In this document: one piece after another, positions 45,784-54,775 of the stretch
Numbering within the stretch: position 1 is the stretch's first letter
Layout of the letters: each line of letters begins with the position of its first letter
Assembly: GCA_903904815.1 (NCBI GenBank)
Contig: CAIVDU010000053.1
Coordinates: 245,662-309,661, forward strand
Length of the DNA stretch: 64,000 nt
DNA from: an uncultured Armatimonadota bacterium
Lineage (GTDB): Bacteria; Armatimonadota; Fimbriimonadia; Fimbriimonadales; Fimbriimonadaceae
Direction: 5' to 3'
Position numbers and translations under genes: made by a program
Notes under the pieces: model-generated
What the model saw: only the letters and a program-made list of their open reading frames with translations
What the model was told of the DNA's origin: nothing
Database searches by the model: none

Positions 45784-45809
45784 CTCCTGTCGCCAACTGG
45801 CGACAGGAG
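45784..45809. promoter_or_regulatory. Perfect 12-bp inverted repeat upstream of the sigma factor gene
   Basis: CTCCTGTCGCCA and TGGCGACAGGAG are exact reverse complements with only AC between them. It ends 33 bases before the ECF42 start. No T-run follows, so it is more likely an operator or mRNA structure than a terminator of the upstream glycosidase gene, but either is possible. Confidence 0.45.
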
Positions 45810-45842
45810 AACGCTGCACCTCAGTAAGATAGGAACCTGGCC

Positions 45843-47093
45843 ATGGCACTCAACGCAACCGATCAAATTCGTGACAGGGTTGACGCCATCTACCGTTGTG
45901 ATTCAAGGCGAATCCTAGCCACACTCATTAGACTCTTGGGAGATTTCGACCTTGCGGAAGAGGCCCTCCAGGATGCCTTCAGCGCCGCGCTTGAGCAATG
46001 GCGCGTCGAGGTTCCGGCAAATCCTCGGGCATGGTTAGTCTCTACTGGTCGATTCAAAGCGATCGATGCACTGCGAAGGAGAACCCGGTTCGATGCCTCG
46101 CTCAAGGTAGTTGCAGAGAAGCTGGACCAAGCGGCTCAACTCGAGGCTGACTTAGTAGACGAGTTCGTCCGAGACGATACGCTCAGACTCATATTCACCT
46201 GTTGCCACCCGGCGCTTTCTCCTGAGGCCCGTGTTGCACTGACCCTTAGGGAGGTTTGCGATCTGACGACGGAAGAGATCGCCCGGGCGTTTTTAACCGC
46301 GCCTTCAACCATCGCACAGCGGATTGTTCGCGCGAAATCGAAGATTCGTGACGCAAGAATTCCGTACCAAGTCCCGTCAGTGCAAGATCTCCCCGATCGG
46401 ATCGACGCCGTACTCCACGTCGTGTATCTCGTCTTCAACGAAGGTTACTCCGCCTCATCCGGAGAGAATGTGACCCGCCCAGAACTGTCATCAGAAGCAA
46501 TTCGGCTCTGTCGACTGGTTAGCGATCTCCTTCGCGAGCCCGAGGTCGCCGGTTTGCTGGCGTTGATGCTACTCCAGGAGTCACGACGTTCGGCCCGAGT
46601 ATCTCCCTCCGGCGATCTGATTCTTCTGGAAGACCAGGATAGGTCGCTTTGGAACCTGGACTATATCCAAGAGGGTGTTCTGTTAGTGGAGAACTCGCTC
46701 CGGTCGCGCCGTTTCGGGCGCTACACCATCCAAGCCGCAATCGCCGCGGTTCACGCCGAGGCGCCTCAGGCTTCGGAAACCGATTGGAGTCAAATCGTTG
46801 CACTATACGACGTTCTACTGAGCATGGAACCGTCTTCGGTCGTGGAGCTGAATCGCGCCGTCGCCGTAGCAATGAAAGACGGCCCAGGCGCGGGCATCTT
46901 ACTTATCGAGGAACTGCTCGCCGCAGGACGCCTATCGGATTATCACCTGATTCATTCGGCGAGGGCCGAACTGTGTCGGCGCGATGGACGAATCTCTGAG
47001 GCGAAGACTTCCTTTGAAACGGCCCTGAAGTTCGCCCAGCAACAGCCCGAGCGGAGATTCTTGGAAGCTCGACTGAAAGAGATAGCCGAATAA
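45843..47093 (+). CDS. ECF42-type RNA polymerase sigma factor
   Basis: A 416-residue extracytoplasmic-function sigma factor with sigma-2 (about 10-75, IRLLGDFDLAEEALQDAFSAALEQW), sigma-4 (about 110-165, RVALTLREVCDLTTEEIARAF) and a long C-terminal extension (DUF6596 and TPR-like) with VLYLVFNEGYSASSG-type sequence, here VVYLVFNEGYSASSGE. This composition is that of the ECF42 group, which lacks an anti-sigma factor and is encoded beside DGPF/YciI proteins. That is exactly what is found downstream (two YciI, two VOC, DUF899). GGA lies seven bases before ATG 45843. Confidence 0.93.
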   Translation: MALNATDQIRDRVDAIYRCDSRRILATLIRLLGDFDLAEEALQDAFSAALEQWRVEVPANPRAWLVSTGRFKAIDALRRRTRFDASLKVVAEKLDQAAQLEADLVDEFVRDDTLRLIFTCCHPALSPEARVALTLREVCDLTTEEIARAFLTAPSTIAQRIVRAKSKIRDARIPYQVPSVQDLPDRIDAVLHVVYLVFNEGYSASSGENVTRPELSSEAIRLCRLVSDLLREPEVAGLLALMLLQESRRSARVSPSGDLILLEDQDRSLWNLDYIQEGVLLVENSLRSRRFGRYTIQAAIAAVHAEAPQASETDWSQIVALYDVLLSMEPSSVVELNRAVAVAMKDGPGAGILLIEELLAAGRLSDYHLIHSARAELCRRDGRISEAKTSFETALKFAQQQPERRFLEARLKEIAE

Positions 47094-47311
47094 ATTTTTA
47101 ATTTAGGAAAATCTCGCGTAGGATTTGTCGAAATCGACTCCGACAGCTTCGACTACTTGCTGAGAAACCCGATTTGGGTTTGGGACGCACCATCCGTTCT
47201 CGCCCTAAATGACCTAAAGTCAAATATGGCGAGGCAGAGCCAAGAAGAATCGAAACTCGAAACTTCTGGTTAAGTAGTCTCATCCAGATCGAGTTCGCAA
47301 CGGGGTCACTC

Positions 47312-47689
47312 ATGATTACAAGAATCCATTCTTCCGCCGTTTACGTTTCAAATCAGGACGCGGCAATCGCTTTCTATGTTAACACGCTTGGGTTCAAGCT
47401 TGTTTCTGACATGCCAATGGGCGAGGGTACTCGCTGGGTCACCGTCGTTCCTCCTGGGGCTGCCACGGAACTCGCCTTGCTTCCCATCGTCTGGTACGAC
47501 GGACAAGGTGATCCCCACAAATCCACGGGGATCACCTTCGCAGTCGAAAACATCGATGGTATGTACGAGACCCTTCTGGGGCAAGGCGTCAAGTTCAAAG
47601 ATCCGGTGTCTGTGATGCCTTGGGGAGACAAGGCAACGTGGTTCTACGATCCCGATGGAAACGCATTCTTCATCGTCGAAACGCCGTAG
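47312..47689 (+). CDS. VOC (glyoxalase/bleomycin-resistance fold) protein 1
   Basis: A 125-residue protein with the paired beta-alpha-beta-beta-beta layout of the vicinal oxygen chelate superfamily: IHSSAVYVSNQDAAIAFYVNTLGFKLVSD and ITFAVENIDGMYETLLGQGVKF ... FYDPDGNAFFIVETP. The metal ligand pattern His/Glu is partly visible. Substrate unknown. Part of the ECF42 cluster, 218 bases after the sigma gene. Confidence 0.9.
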   Translation: MITRIHSSAVYVSNQDAAIAFYVNTLGFKLVSDMPMGEGTRWVTVVPPGAATELALLPIVWYDGQGDPHKSTGITFAVENIDGMYETLLGQGVKFKDPVSVMPWGDKATWFYDPDGNAFFIVETP

Positions 47690-47782
47690 CTTGCGGTTCG
47701 CGTGGTCCGGAATCACAGCCTTGTCCGGACTGCCATCTGCCCACATCTAACTGCAAACTCACAGACAATCAGGATAGAAAAC

Positions 47783-48193
47783 ATGCGATTTATAATGTTC
47801 ATGATTCCAAACCAGGAGTCGTACGAAAAAGGCGCTCTCCCTACCGCAGAGTTAGTCGGCGAGATGATGAAGTTCAATCAGGCCCTTGCGGAAGCCGGGG
47901 CGCTGATCTCTTTGGATGGTCTGCAGCCGACCCCTAAAGGAGCCCGCGTCTCGTCAATCCAAGGGAAAAAGTCGGTAACCGATGGCCCGTTTACCGAGGC
48001 CAAGGAAATTATCGGAGGCTATTGGATGACCCAAGTGGGATCGAAACAGGAAGCCATCGACTGGGCGTTGCGCTGCCCAATGCAGGATGGAAATGTGATC
48101 GAAATCCGGCAGGTCTTTGAAATGACGGACTTTCCTGCGGACGTACAGGCCGTCGCCGCCGAAACTCCCCTGGAGTTTTCTTGCGGACAGTGA
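47783..48193 (+). CDS. DGPF/YciI-family protein 1
   Basis: A 136-residue protein starting at ATG 47783 (MRFIMFMIPNQ); the frame is open to 47702 but that part includes a GCAAACTC repeat. It holds the signature VTDGPFTEAKEIIGGYWM and is of the YCII-related type linked to ECF42 sigma factors. Biochemical function is not established. The next gene is a paralogue 24 bases on. Confidence 0.92.
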   Translation: MRFIMFMIPNQESYEKGALPTAELVGEMMKFNQALAEAGALISLDGLQPTPKGARVSSIQGKKSVTDGPFTEAKEIIGGYWMTQVGSKQEAIDWALRCPMQDGNVIEIRQVFEMTDFPADVQAVAAETPLEFSCGQ

Positions 48194-48217
48194 TGGTACG
48201 CGGATGAGGAGATCACG

Positions 48218-48577
48218 ATGAATTACATGCTGTTGGTTTACATGGAGGAGAATCCTCTTGAGGTGCCGGAGGGCTGCGGCACAATGGTAGACAGACTGGC
48301 GGAGGAGGGAAATTTTGTGGCCGGAGGCATACTTCAGCCGACGACGACCGCCACGAGCGTGCGCCGGCGCGAGGGGAAACGCTTGGTGACCGATGGCCCC
48401 TTTGCGGAGACTCGGGAGCAACTCGCGGGATACATGATCGTCGAAGCGGACAACTTGGACGAAGCCATCGCCATCGCCGCCGAGCACCCGGTTGCGGAAG
48501 TCGGGACCATCGAAGTCAGACCCCTGTTCTATGTGCCCAAACCCGTCGTCCGGCTACCTAATCACGAGACCGCGTAG
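48218..48577 (+). CDS. DGPF/YciI-family protein 2
   Basis: A 119-residue paralogue: MNYMLLVYMEENPLEVPEG, then LVTDGPFAETREQLAGYMIVEADNLDEAIAIAAEHP and a C-terminal GTIEVRPL strand, all typical of the YciI fold. GAGGAGATC lies just before ATG 48218. Expected to be in the regulon of the upstream sigma factor. Confidence 0.93.
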   Translation: MNYMLLVYMEENPLEVPEGCGTMVDRLAEEGNFVAGGILQPTTTATSVRRREGKRLVTDGPFAETREQLAGYMIVEADNLDEAIAIAAEHPVAEVGTIEVRPLFYVPKPVVRLPNHETA

Positions 48578-48616
48578 GGGCCACTTCCCATCCGTTTCAC
48601 GAAGACACATTTCACC

Positions 48617-49345
48617 ATGACGACCGACAAAATTCCCCATCCGATCATCGCGACCCAAAAGGAGTGGCTGGCTCTCAGGTTAGAGCATCTCCAACACGAG
48701 AAAGAGATTACAAAGCTTCGCGACAGGGTCGTGTCTGAACGTCGAATGCTACCGATGGTTCGGGTTGAGAAGGAGTACACCTTCGAAGGCCCTGAAGGGA
48801 AACGTTCGCTCCTCGACTTGTTCGAGGGGCGGCGTCAATTGATCATCTATCACTTCATGTTCGACCCCGAGTGGGATAAGGGTTGTTCGGGCTGTACTGG
48901 GTTCGTGGATGCCTTAGGTGATCTCTCGCTTCTCCAAGAACGAGACACTTCCTTCTCGCTCATTTCAAGAGCGCCGTTGCCCAAGCTCGAAAAGTATCGT
49001 ATGGAACGAGGCTGGAACCGAACCTGGTATTCGTCGTTCGAAAGTGACTTCAATTACGACTACCACGCGACCTTGGACGCGTCTGTAGCTCCCATCGAAT
49101 ATAACTACAAGACTGAAGCGGAGCTCATGAAGCGACGGGGCGCAGAGCATTTGGTCGGTGAGGAACACGGACTCAGTGTCTTCTTCGCTATGAAGGGGGA
49201 CGTTTTTCACACCTATTCCTGCTATGCACGCGGAACCGAGGGGATCACCGACTCCTATTCGCTTCTAGATCTGACACCGTATGGCCGCCAGGAAGACTGG
49301 GAAGATTCACCCATTGGTTGGCCCCAGCGGCCTACCTATGGATAA
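48617..49345 (+). CDS. DUF899 thioredoxin-fold protein
   Basis: A 242-residue protein of the DUF899 family: [77 protein letters not shown] with a CxxC-type GCSGC, and a C-terminal [27 protein letters not shown]. It resembles peroxiredoxin/thioredoxin folds, but the redox activity is not proved for the family. It sits within the ECF42 cluster. Confidence 0.93.
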   Translation: MTTDKIPHPIIATQKEWLALRLEHLQHEKEITKLRDRVVSERRMLPMVRVEKEYTFEGPEGKRSLLDLFEGRRQLIIYHFMFDPEWDKGCSGCTGFVDALGDLSLLQERDTSFSLISRAPLPKLEKYRMERGWNRTWYSSFESDFNYDYHATLDASVAPIEYNYKTEAELMKRRGAEHLVGEEHGLSVFFAMKGDVFHTYSCYARGTEGITDSYSLLDLTPYGRQEDWEDSPIGWPQRPTYG

Positions 49346-49397
49346 CTTTTTCCGCGACTGAATCTGCCTTGAGCATCAAACGCCACAAAAGAATCCC

Positions 49398-49874
49398 ATG
49401 CAAAAAATCACCCCGTTTCTATGGTTCGACACCCAGGCAGAAGAAGCCGCGAACTACTATACGTCCATCTTCAACAACTCCGAAGTCCTAAGTGTCAGTC
49501 GAGGTGGGGACACAGAGGCCGGAGAGCCGGGACCCGCATTTATGGTCAACTTTCAAGTGGAGGGTCAGGAGTTTTACGCCCTAAACGGTGGTCCCCACTT
49601 CAAGTTCAACCCGGCGATCTCGTTGTTCGTAAGCTGCGAAAACCAAGAAGAAGTCGATGACCTATGGACTCGACTCTGTGACGGCGGAGCCCCTAGCCAA
49701 TGCGGCTGGCTCACCGACAAATTCGGTCTGTCATGGCAAATCATCCCTAAGGCACTAGGAGAGCTTATGGGAGATCCCGATCCCGTAAAGTCAAAGCGCG
49801 TAATGAATGCCATGTTCAAAATGACCAAAATCGACATCGCTGAACTGCAACGCGCATACGAAGCGAGCGAGTGA
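49398..49874 (+). CDS. PhnB-like VOC protein 2
   Basis: A 158-residue protein of the PhnB/3-demethylubiquinone methyltransferase-like VOC type: MQKITPFLWFDTQAEEAANYYTSIFNNSEV, VEGQEFYALNGGPHFKFNPAISLFVSCENQEEVDDLW and CGWLTDKFGLSWQIIP. No methyltransferase motif is present; the name is historical. Last recognisable member of the ECF42 cluster. Confidence 0.92.
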   Translation: MQKITPFLWFDTQAEEAANYYTSIFNNSEVLSVSRGGDTEAGEPGPAFMVNFQVEGQEFYALNGGPHFKFNPAISLFVSCENQEEVDDLWTRLCDGGAPSQCGWLTDKFGLSWQIIPKALGELMGDPDPVKSKRVMNAMFKMTKIDIAELQRAYEASE

Positions 49875-49907
49875 ATTGTCGCTTCGCTTTGGTTCATCAT
49901 TGAATCC

Positions 49908-50780
49908 GTGATCAAGTTGACCGCCGCTTGTCGGCAATTGGCCCTTGCAGCCTTGTTCAGTTCCGTCGTGACGGTCCAGGCCCAGGTCAGTCTTAGCCGA
50001 TCACTGACCGACCCACGTAAAAACTCTGCGATTGCGCCGGAAGTCAACTTTGAGCGAGACTCCTACGATTGGCTCCATCGCCATGCCGATGTCTTGGACG
50101 CCCAGAAATTGGGCAATCCGGACATCGTCTTGATCGGCGATTCGATTACTCACTTTTGGGGTGGTGAGCCGCATGCGTCGCAGGCCAACGGCCCTAAAGC
50201 GTGGCATGCCACCTTTGGGAGTTGCCGCGCGCTTAACCTAGGCTACGGTTGGGACAGAACTCAGAACGTGCTCTGGCGACTCGCCCACGGGGAGTTTGTC
50301 GGCCTGAGCCCGAAGTCGATCGTGCTCAACATCGGAACCAATAACTTGGTAGGTGACTCGACGGCTCGAACCAACACGCCAGCAGAAACGGAAGCGGGAA
50401 TTGAAGCCATTCTAAAGGTGCTCCGAAGCCGCGCGCCCGAGGCGAAAATCTACGTAATGGCTGTGTTTCCACGAGGATTCGAAATAGGGAACGATCTCGA
50501 CAATCGAATCAGCGAACTCGACGAGATCCTGAGTCATCGACTCAAAGGATTGCCCAATGTCACGGTCCTTGACATCGGTTCACTACTTCGAGAGCCCGAC
50601 GGGAGTATCTCCCCTCGAATCCTCTCGGACGGCACTCACCCCACTGAGGCCGGCTACACCATCTGGGGAAACGCCCTCCGAAACGCCGGAGCCATTCCAA
50701 ATCTTTCCCAAGCCTACGGACGGCAACCTGCAAACTCTCGAACCAGTTGGCAGCTGATCCGGGTCGAATCTACTTTCTAG
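49908..50780 (+). CDS. Exported SGNH/GDSL hydrolase
   Basis: A 290-residue esterase-like protein (GTG start) with a signal peptide (about 1-26). The SGNH blocks are clear: VLIGDSITHFW with Ser79, LNLGYGWDR, VLNIGTNNL and the Asp-His pair in LSDGTHPTEAGY. It resembles platelet-activating-factor acetylhydrolase-type and carbohydrate acetyl-esterase proteins. The C-terminal tail after QAYGRQPANS is the translation of a GCAAACTC-type repeat. The end overlaps the converging hydroxylase gene by 11 bases. Confidence 0.88.
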   Translation: MIKLTAACRQLALAALFSSVVTVQAQVSLSRSLTDPRKNSAIAPEVNFERDSYDWLHRHADVLDAQKLGNPDIVLIGDSITHFWGGEPHASQANGPKAWHATFGSCRALNLGYGWDRTQNVLWRLAHGEFVGLSPKSIVLNIGTNNLVGDSTARTNTPAETEAGIEAILKVLRSRAPEAKIYVMAVFPRGFEIGNDLDNRISELDEILSHRLKGLPNVTVLDIGSLLREPDGSISPRILSDGTHPTEAGYTIWGNALRNAGAIPNLSQAYGRQPANSRTSWQLIRVESTF

Positions 50781-51702
50781 ACTGCCGCCGCCCAAGGAAG
50801 ACAGCCGCCAAGAATCCCTCAAATCTTCTCGACGTCCGCGCCAGACCACCTTGCCATCCGTCTAGCATCGAAATAGGCCAGCGGGGTTTTCCAAAGCTGC
50901 CATCGTGATAATTGACCAGGGCTTGGTCGAGTGGCATTCTCTCCGGACGATGGTGCGTGCGGAACAAGTGATCCCAAACCGCGACTCCCCACAACCCGAC
51001 GATGGCCAGATTGGCCGTCGGACGCCAGTGATGCATCAGGTGGAATCCGTACACCCTACGAACCGAAGAGCGGTGCATCCTCGGTTCCCAGAACTTCTCG
51101 AAAGGGAGGTGAAGAAACGCATGCCACACCTCATATCCGCAGTAGTAGAGCATGACCGCGCAGATGAGCGATGTATAAACCGGCTGAGTCGGGGCCAGCA
51201 GCTTAACCGGAAGGCCAAGCAATACTGTGAAGACAAAAACGAAGATCAGCCCTGACCAGAGAGGGAACATCATCGATTCTTCCTGGTGCTTCTCCTCGAC
51301 CGGAAATTCGCTGGTCACGGTAGCGAGTTTCTCCGGATCATGAGCCCGAACCGGCGCGCGAACATCCGTCAATCCATGATGGTTTCCGTGCGCTCGCTGC
51401 ATCGCGCTCATGAACGGCAACACCGCTGAGTGCAAGAGGTACCGGTGGTACAGGTATTCGAAAAGGCTGAGCGGAACGCCCATGGCCAATGTCCACGGCA
51501 GGATACGCCAAGGTCGAATCCCCTCTGAGCGCAAAACACCGGGGGCGATCAGCCAAAACGCGGCGAAGACGGCGACGGTTTGGGCCAAGGCAGCTAGGAA
51601 GAACTGCTCGAAAGGCACGCGTGCCTTCATCGTCTCAAGCGGTTGCTGTTCTTCCTCTGTATGGATCAATGACCCACTTGACGGGTCTATATCGTTATGC
51701 AT
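50770..51702 (-). CDS. Fatty acid hydroxylase/sterol desaturase-family membrane enzyme
   Basis: A 310-residue membrane protein with the di-iron histidine boxes: HRYLLH, HGNHHGL, HAFLH with MHRSSV, and HLMHHW with FRTHHRPE. Members hydroxylate or desaturate lipids with oxygen. Five or so helices are visible (about 30-50, 62-82, 145-165, 170-195 among others). The lipid substrate cannot be told from the sequence. ATG 51702. Confidence 0.88.
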   Translation of the reverse strand: MHNDIDPSSGSLIHTEEEQQPLETMKARVPFEQFFLAALAQTVAVFAAFWLIAPGVLRSEGIRPWRILPWTLAMGVPLSLFEYLYHRYLLHSAVLPFMSAMQRAHGNHHGLTDVRAPVRAHDPEKLATVTSEFPVEEKHQEESMMFPLWSGLIFVFVFTVLLGLPVKLLAPTQPVYTSLICAVMLYYCGYEVWHAFLHLPFEKFWEPRMHRSSVRRVYGFHLMHHWRPTANLAIVGLWGVAVWDHLFRTHHRPERMPLDQALVNYHDGSFGKPRWPISMLDGWQGGLARTSRRFEGFLAAVFLGRRQSRK

Positions 51703-52022
51703 TTCGGATACCCCTTCAACTTCTGCGTTGCTTTCTGGGATGATCCGGGAGAGCTGTAGAGTTGTTGCCAGCGAAGTGAGGACGCTGCTTTTTGGAGAAG
51801 ATCCGTCAGGCCAACACCGTTCCTACGCGGAATTCCAGGTGATCGTCGCGAAACGACTTTCCTCAAAAGCAAGTCATCAGTTCGAAGTCGGCGGGTAGAG
51901 TACCTGCTCACTTCGACACATACACGTACCGGTTCTTGTTCCTGTCAATTAACGAACAGCAATTCGCTCGGAAGCAAAAAGACTCATTTCGGTTTGCACC
52001 AGAACTGCCGCTCGACGAACGA
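51703..52022. other. Gap before the proline-metabolism set
   Basis: 320 bases with no supported gene. Small frames on both strands (for example 51687-51911, minus) look like chance. No RNA gene, terminator or clear repeat is seen. Confidence 0.4.
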
Positions 52023-53000
52023 TTACCACTCGACCGACTGCCCGATTCCGGCCCTCAGGCTGTCTAGAAAAACGGTTTGGGCGGCGACCGCATCCTGAAT
52101 GGCGTTTCCAATCGACTTATAAATCGTGATCTCGTCCGAGGAACGTCGACCAGGGTGCACTCCTGTCAGCACATCTCCGACGAGACCCACCAGGTGCGCG
52201 TCGTCAATGAGGCCGTGTTCGAGGGGAATCGTCAGGTCACCACATGTTCTCGCGGCGGCCCGGTTATCCACGAACACGCGCGCCTTTGCGACCGCTTCTT
52301 CTGGTAGTTCCTGCATGCCGGGCTGAAACGAGCCCAAGGCCGAAATATGGGTGCCTAGACGTAATGCGGAAGCATCAAAGAGTGGAGAAGTCGCGTTAGT
52401 CGCCGTCAAGACGATATCCGCCGCCCAAACCATCTCGTCTGGCAAAGCGACTATAAGCTTGACTTGGGGTGCGATTTGAGAAAGCGCTCTCTGGATTCGA
52501 GTGGCGTGTCGTCCGAGAACATAGACGCGCTTTATCGATCGAATCGTCAGGATGGCCTCAAGGGAGGACATGGCTTGAGGGCCTGCGCCGAAAACGGCCA
52601 GGACTTCGGAATCAGGACGGGAGAAAAGGTCGGTCGCGACCCCGCAACTAGCGCCGGTTCGAAGCGCGGTCAGTGCCGCCGCGTCGATGACCGCCTTGCA
52701 GACGCCGGTCTCAGAGTCAAGCAACACGGTGGCGCCCTGGAAAGCCGGAATGCCTCTTTCGACATTCCCATGCATGACCGAGAAGAACTTTGTGGCGAAG
52801 GTCGAAGGCAGGTCACGAAGCCGAGCAACAAAGGCGGGCATGATGAGACCCACGCCGGCGCGGTCTGGAAGTTGTAAATGAATCCTTTCCGGGATGATCG
52901 CGAGTCCATTCACGTCCGCCTCAAATGCGAGTCGCATCGAGGCCATCATTCGGGCCATGTTCCCAACCGTTTTGACGTCCTGAGCGTTCAGGACTACCAT
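52023..53000 (-). CDS. Ornithine cyclodeaminase-family reductase, probable delta-1-pyrroline-2-carboxylate reductase
   Basis: A 325-residue member of the ornithine cyclodeaminase/mu-crystallin family: TKFFSVMHGN and LTALRTGASCGVATDLFSRPDSEVLAVFGAGPQAMSSLEAI give the substrate-binding arginine/lysine region and the NAD(P)-binding GxGxxA-type loop; GDVLTGVHPGRRSSDEITIYKSIG closes it. Ornithine cyclodeaminases and pyrroline-2-carboxylate reductases are alike in sequence. Because the gene overlaps the aconitase X small subunit gene, whose enzyme makes delta-1-pyrroline-2-carboxylate from cis-3-hydroxyproline in studied systems, the reductase role giving L-proline is favoured (inference from context). 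Confidence 0.85.
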   Translation of the reverse strand: MVVLNAQDVKTVGNMARMMASMRLAFEADVNGLAIIPERIHLQLPDRAGVGLIMPAFVARLRDLPSTFATKFFSVMHGNVERGIPAFQGATVLLDSETGVCKAVIDAAALTALRTGASCGVATDLFSRPDSEVLAVFGAGPQAMSSLEAILTIRSIKRVYVLGRHATRIQRALSQIAPQVKLIVALPDEMVWAADIVLTATNATSPLFDASALRLGTHISALGSFQPGMQELPEEAVAKARVFVDNRAAARTCGDLTIPLEHGLIDDAHLVGLVGDVLTGVHPGRRSSDEITIYKSIGNAIQDAVAAQTVFLDSLRAGIGQSVEW

Positions 53001-53392
53001 GTCGAGAGAGAAGCTCCATCGATTCGCAAGTTGCCGGCGATGCGATTGAATTCGCTGGCTGGCAAGAGAATCACCGGGATCTCCCCGTACCCCATGTGTT
53101 TGGATACCACCACCCCAAGCACCGCGATCGAGTCTGGCTCGGACAAGACGAGCCCGGCTGGCCCAAGACCCTTTGACAGAATTTCGAGCATGATCGAGCT
53201 CCCCGAGCTTGAGCCAACGATCCGCTCGAGCACCAGCATTCTCCCTGCCAGTGCCTCACCAACCTGGGGATGACGTGGGTCGCAAATGACTCCAGTGACT
53301 GGATCGACTCCGCCCCAGAGGCTGATGGGTTTCGTCAAAACCAGCGTGGGACCTTCCGCTGTCCCATCTACAAGAACTTCACTTGCCGTCAG
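52994..53392 (-). CDS. Aconitase X small (swivel) subunit
   Basis: A DUF126-type swivel domain of about 132 residues. The core LTKPISLWGGVDPVTGVICDPRHPQVGEALAGR and SSGSSIMLEILSKGLGPAGLVLSEPD matches the family. A TTG at 53338 would start only after the first strand. Family members begin with a segment like VLVDGTAEGPTL, which is encoded in frame upstream, and the only plausible initiator covering it is a CTG at 53392 whose CTGA overlaps the stop of the large-subunit gene, as ATGA overlaps do. No ATG, GTG or TTG exists in that stretch. The start is therefore inferred from family length. Confidence 0.85.
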   Translation of the reverse strand: MTASEVLVDGTAEGPTLVLTKPISLWGGVDPVTGVICDPRHPQVGEALAGRMLVLERIVGSSSGSSIMLEILSKGLGPAGLVLSEPDSIAVLGVVVSKHMGYGEIPVILLPASEFNRIAGNLRIDGASLSTW

Positions 53393-54645
53393 TTCCTTTG
53401 GTCTGGCCTCCGAACCACGCTACCCGCAACGGCGCTCTCCACGCATTCCGGAAGACTCGCGTAGAGGACTTCGTATCCGGTGTTGCTAGGGGTGTAATTC
53501 GCGAACTTGCCGGAGTCGGTCATGAGCACCCCTCCCTTCGGATCGAGAATTGGAGTCACCACCACGCATGTGTCCGCCACGATCGTCACCCCTGCCGCTT
53601 CTAGGTCAGGGAGCATTGACTGAGATTGCAATGCTTCGATCGTATGGCGTCCCGTGCAGATATACACCGGGACAGAGAGCTTTCGCCCTGCACGGATCGT
53701 TTCGAATTCAAGGAACTCCTCGATCGAATAATGGGGGCTTCCCAGGGCGACCGCGTCGAGAGAGTCACCCGTTGAAGTCGAAAGGGTCTCCAAGGTCTCT
53801 CGCACCATGCGGGAAGTGAGCCCGATCACGCAAGAGGGTTGCCTTCCCCCGAGTGCCTCCTCAAGAGTCTTAGCCTCGGGAGTTACCCCCGCAACATGAA
53901 ACAACCCCACTGCGCCCGTCGACGCCGCGCTCGCTCCGAGCGCCTTGAGTTGATCCTCGGTCACCGTTTCGGGAATGCCGTCGATCACCGCGACATTCGC
54001 GCCGACAGTGCGTCCAAGCCACGCACCGAGTACCGGATAAAAGACACTTGATGCCTTCAGTGATTCGGAGATTGCCGAAGTGTCAATCACGATTGTCGCC
54101 AAACGATTTTCCGGAACGTGCAGGCCGTAGTAGGGAACCCGCCCGGTGATCGCGGCACAAATATCGAGGAAGTCGCCATACCGGTTCGTCCGAGCTCCCA
54201 GTACCGAATTTACGAACACCACTGCGTTGCTTTCGGCCCAAGCGATATCCTCCCCCTGGCCCGGCCGATGTCCGCCCTGGTACGGCGCGCAGGTCCAGGT
54301 CGCCTGGCACTTCATGTCCGTGTAAGCCCGCATCAGTCGGCGTGCCATGTTCCTTTTCTCTTCCGGGAGCCGAGACATTCGGGGTTTCAACAGATTGAGC
54401 GCTCCGACATTGAGGGTGGTAGGGATGCTCACCTCTGCGCCCGCCTTGACGAGGCGTTCGGCAAAATGGACACCGCTATCGCCATGGTAGAGGCATCCGT
54501 CAATATGCGCCGACGAGACCGGAATGAGATGAGGCGCCCCCAGAATCCGCCCCATGTCGCACAAAATGCCGATGGCCATGCGCTTGGCTTCCCCCAACTC
54601 CCCTCGGGCCATCGACTGTTCTTCCTGGGTGAGGTGCATAAGCAA
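53389..54645 (-). CDS. Aconitase X large (catalytic) subunit, probable cis-3-hydroxy-L-proline dehydratase
   Basis: A 418-residue AcnX catalytic subunit: LTQEEQSMARGELGEAKRMAIGILCDMGRI, SSAHIDGCLYHGDSGVHFAERL, CAPYQGGHRPGQGEDIAWAESNAVVFVNSVLGARTNR and VPVYICTGRHTIEAL. Split large and small subunits followed by a reductase gene mark the bacterial type shown to dehydrate cis-3-hydroxy-L-proline. Cysteines at several motif positions could hold an iron-sulfur cluster. It is the first gene of the set on the minus strand; ATGs at 54645 and 54639 are both possible starts. Confidence 0.9.
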   Translation of the reverse strand: MLMHLTQEEQSMARGELGEAKRMAIGILCDMGRILGAPHLIPVSSAHIDGCLYHGDSGVHFAERLVKAGAEVSIPTTLNVGALNLLKPRMSRLPEEKRNMARRLMRAYTDMKCQATWTCAPYQGGHRPGQGEDIAWAESNAVVFVNSVLGARTNRYGDFLDICAAITGRVPYYGLHVPENRLATIVIDTSAISESLKASSVFYPVLGAWLGRTVGANVAVIDGIPETVTEDQLKALGASAASTGAVGLFHVAGVTPEAKTLEEALGGRQPSCVIGLTSRMVRETLETLSTSTGDSLDAVALGSPHYSIEEFLEFETIRAGRKLSVPVYICTGRHTIEALQSQSMLPDLEAAGVTIVADTCVVVTPILDPKGGVLMTDSGKFANYTPSNTGYEVLYASLPECVESAVAGSVVRRPDQRN

Positions 54646-54775
54646 CCCGGAGTCTACGCCAAGCGGGCCTTCAAAGTCCCAGGGAATCCGTGAGGCAAAC
54701 TATTCATAACAAGCCAGATACCAAGGGTCAAATTGGCCAAAAGTACAGGAAAAGGTAGGCAATAATCGTCTCTCA

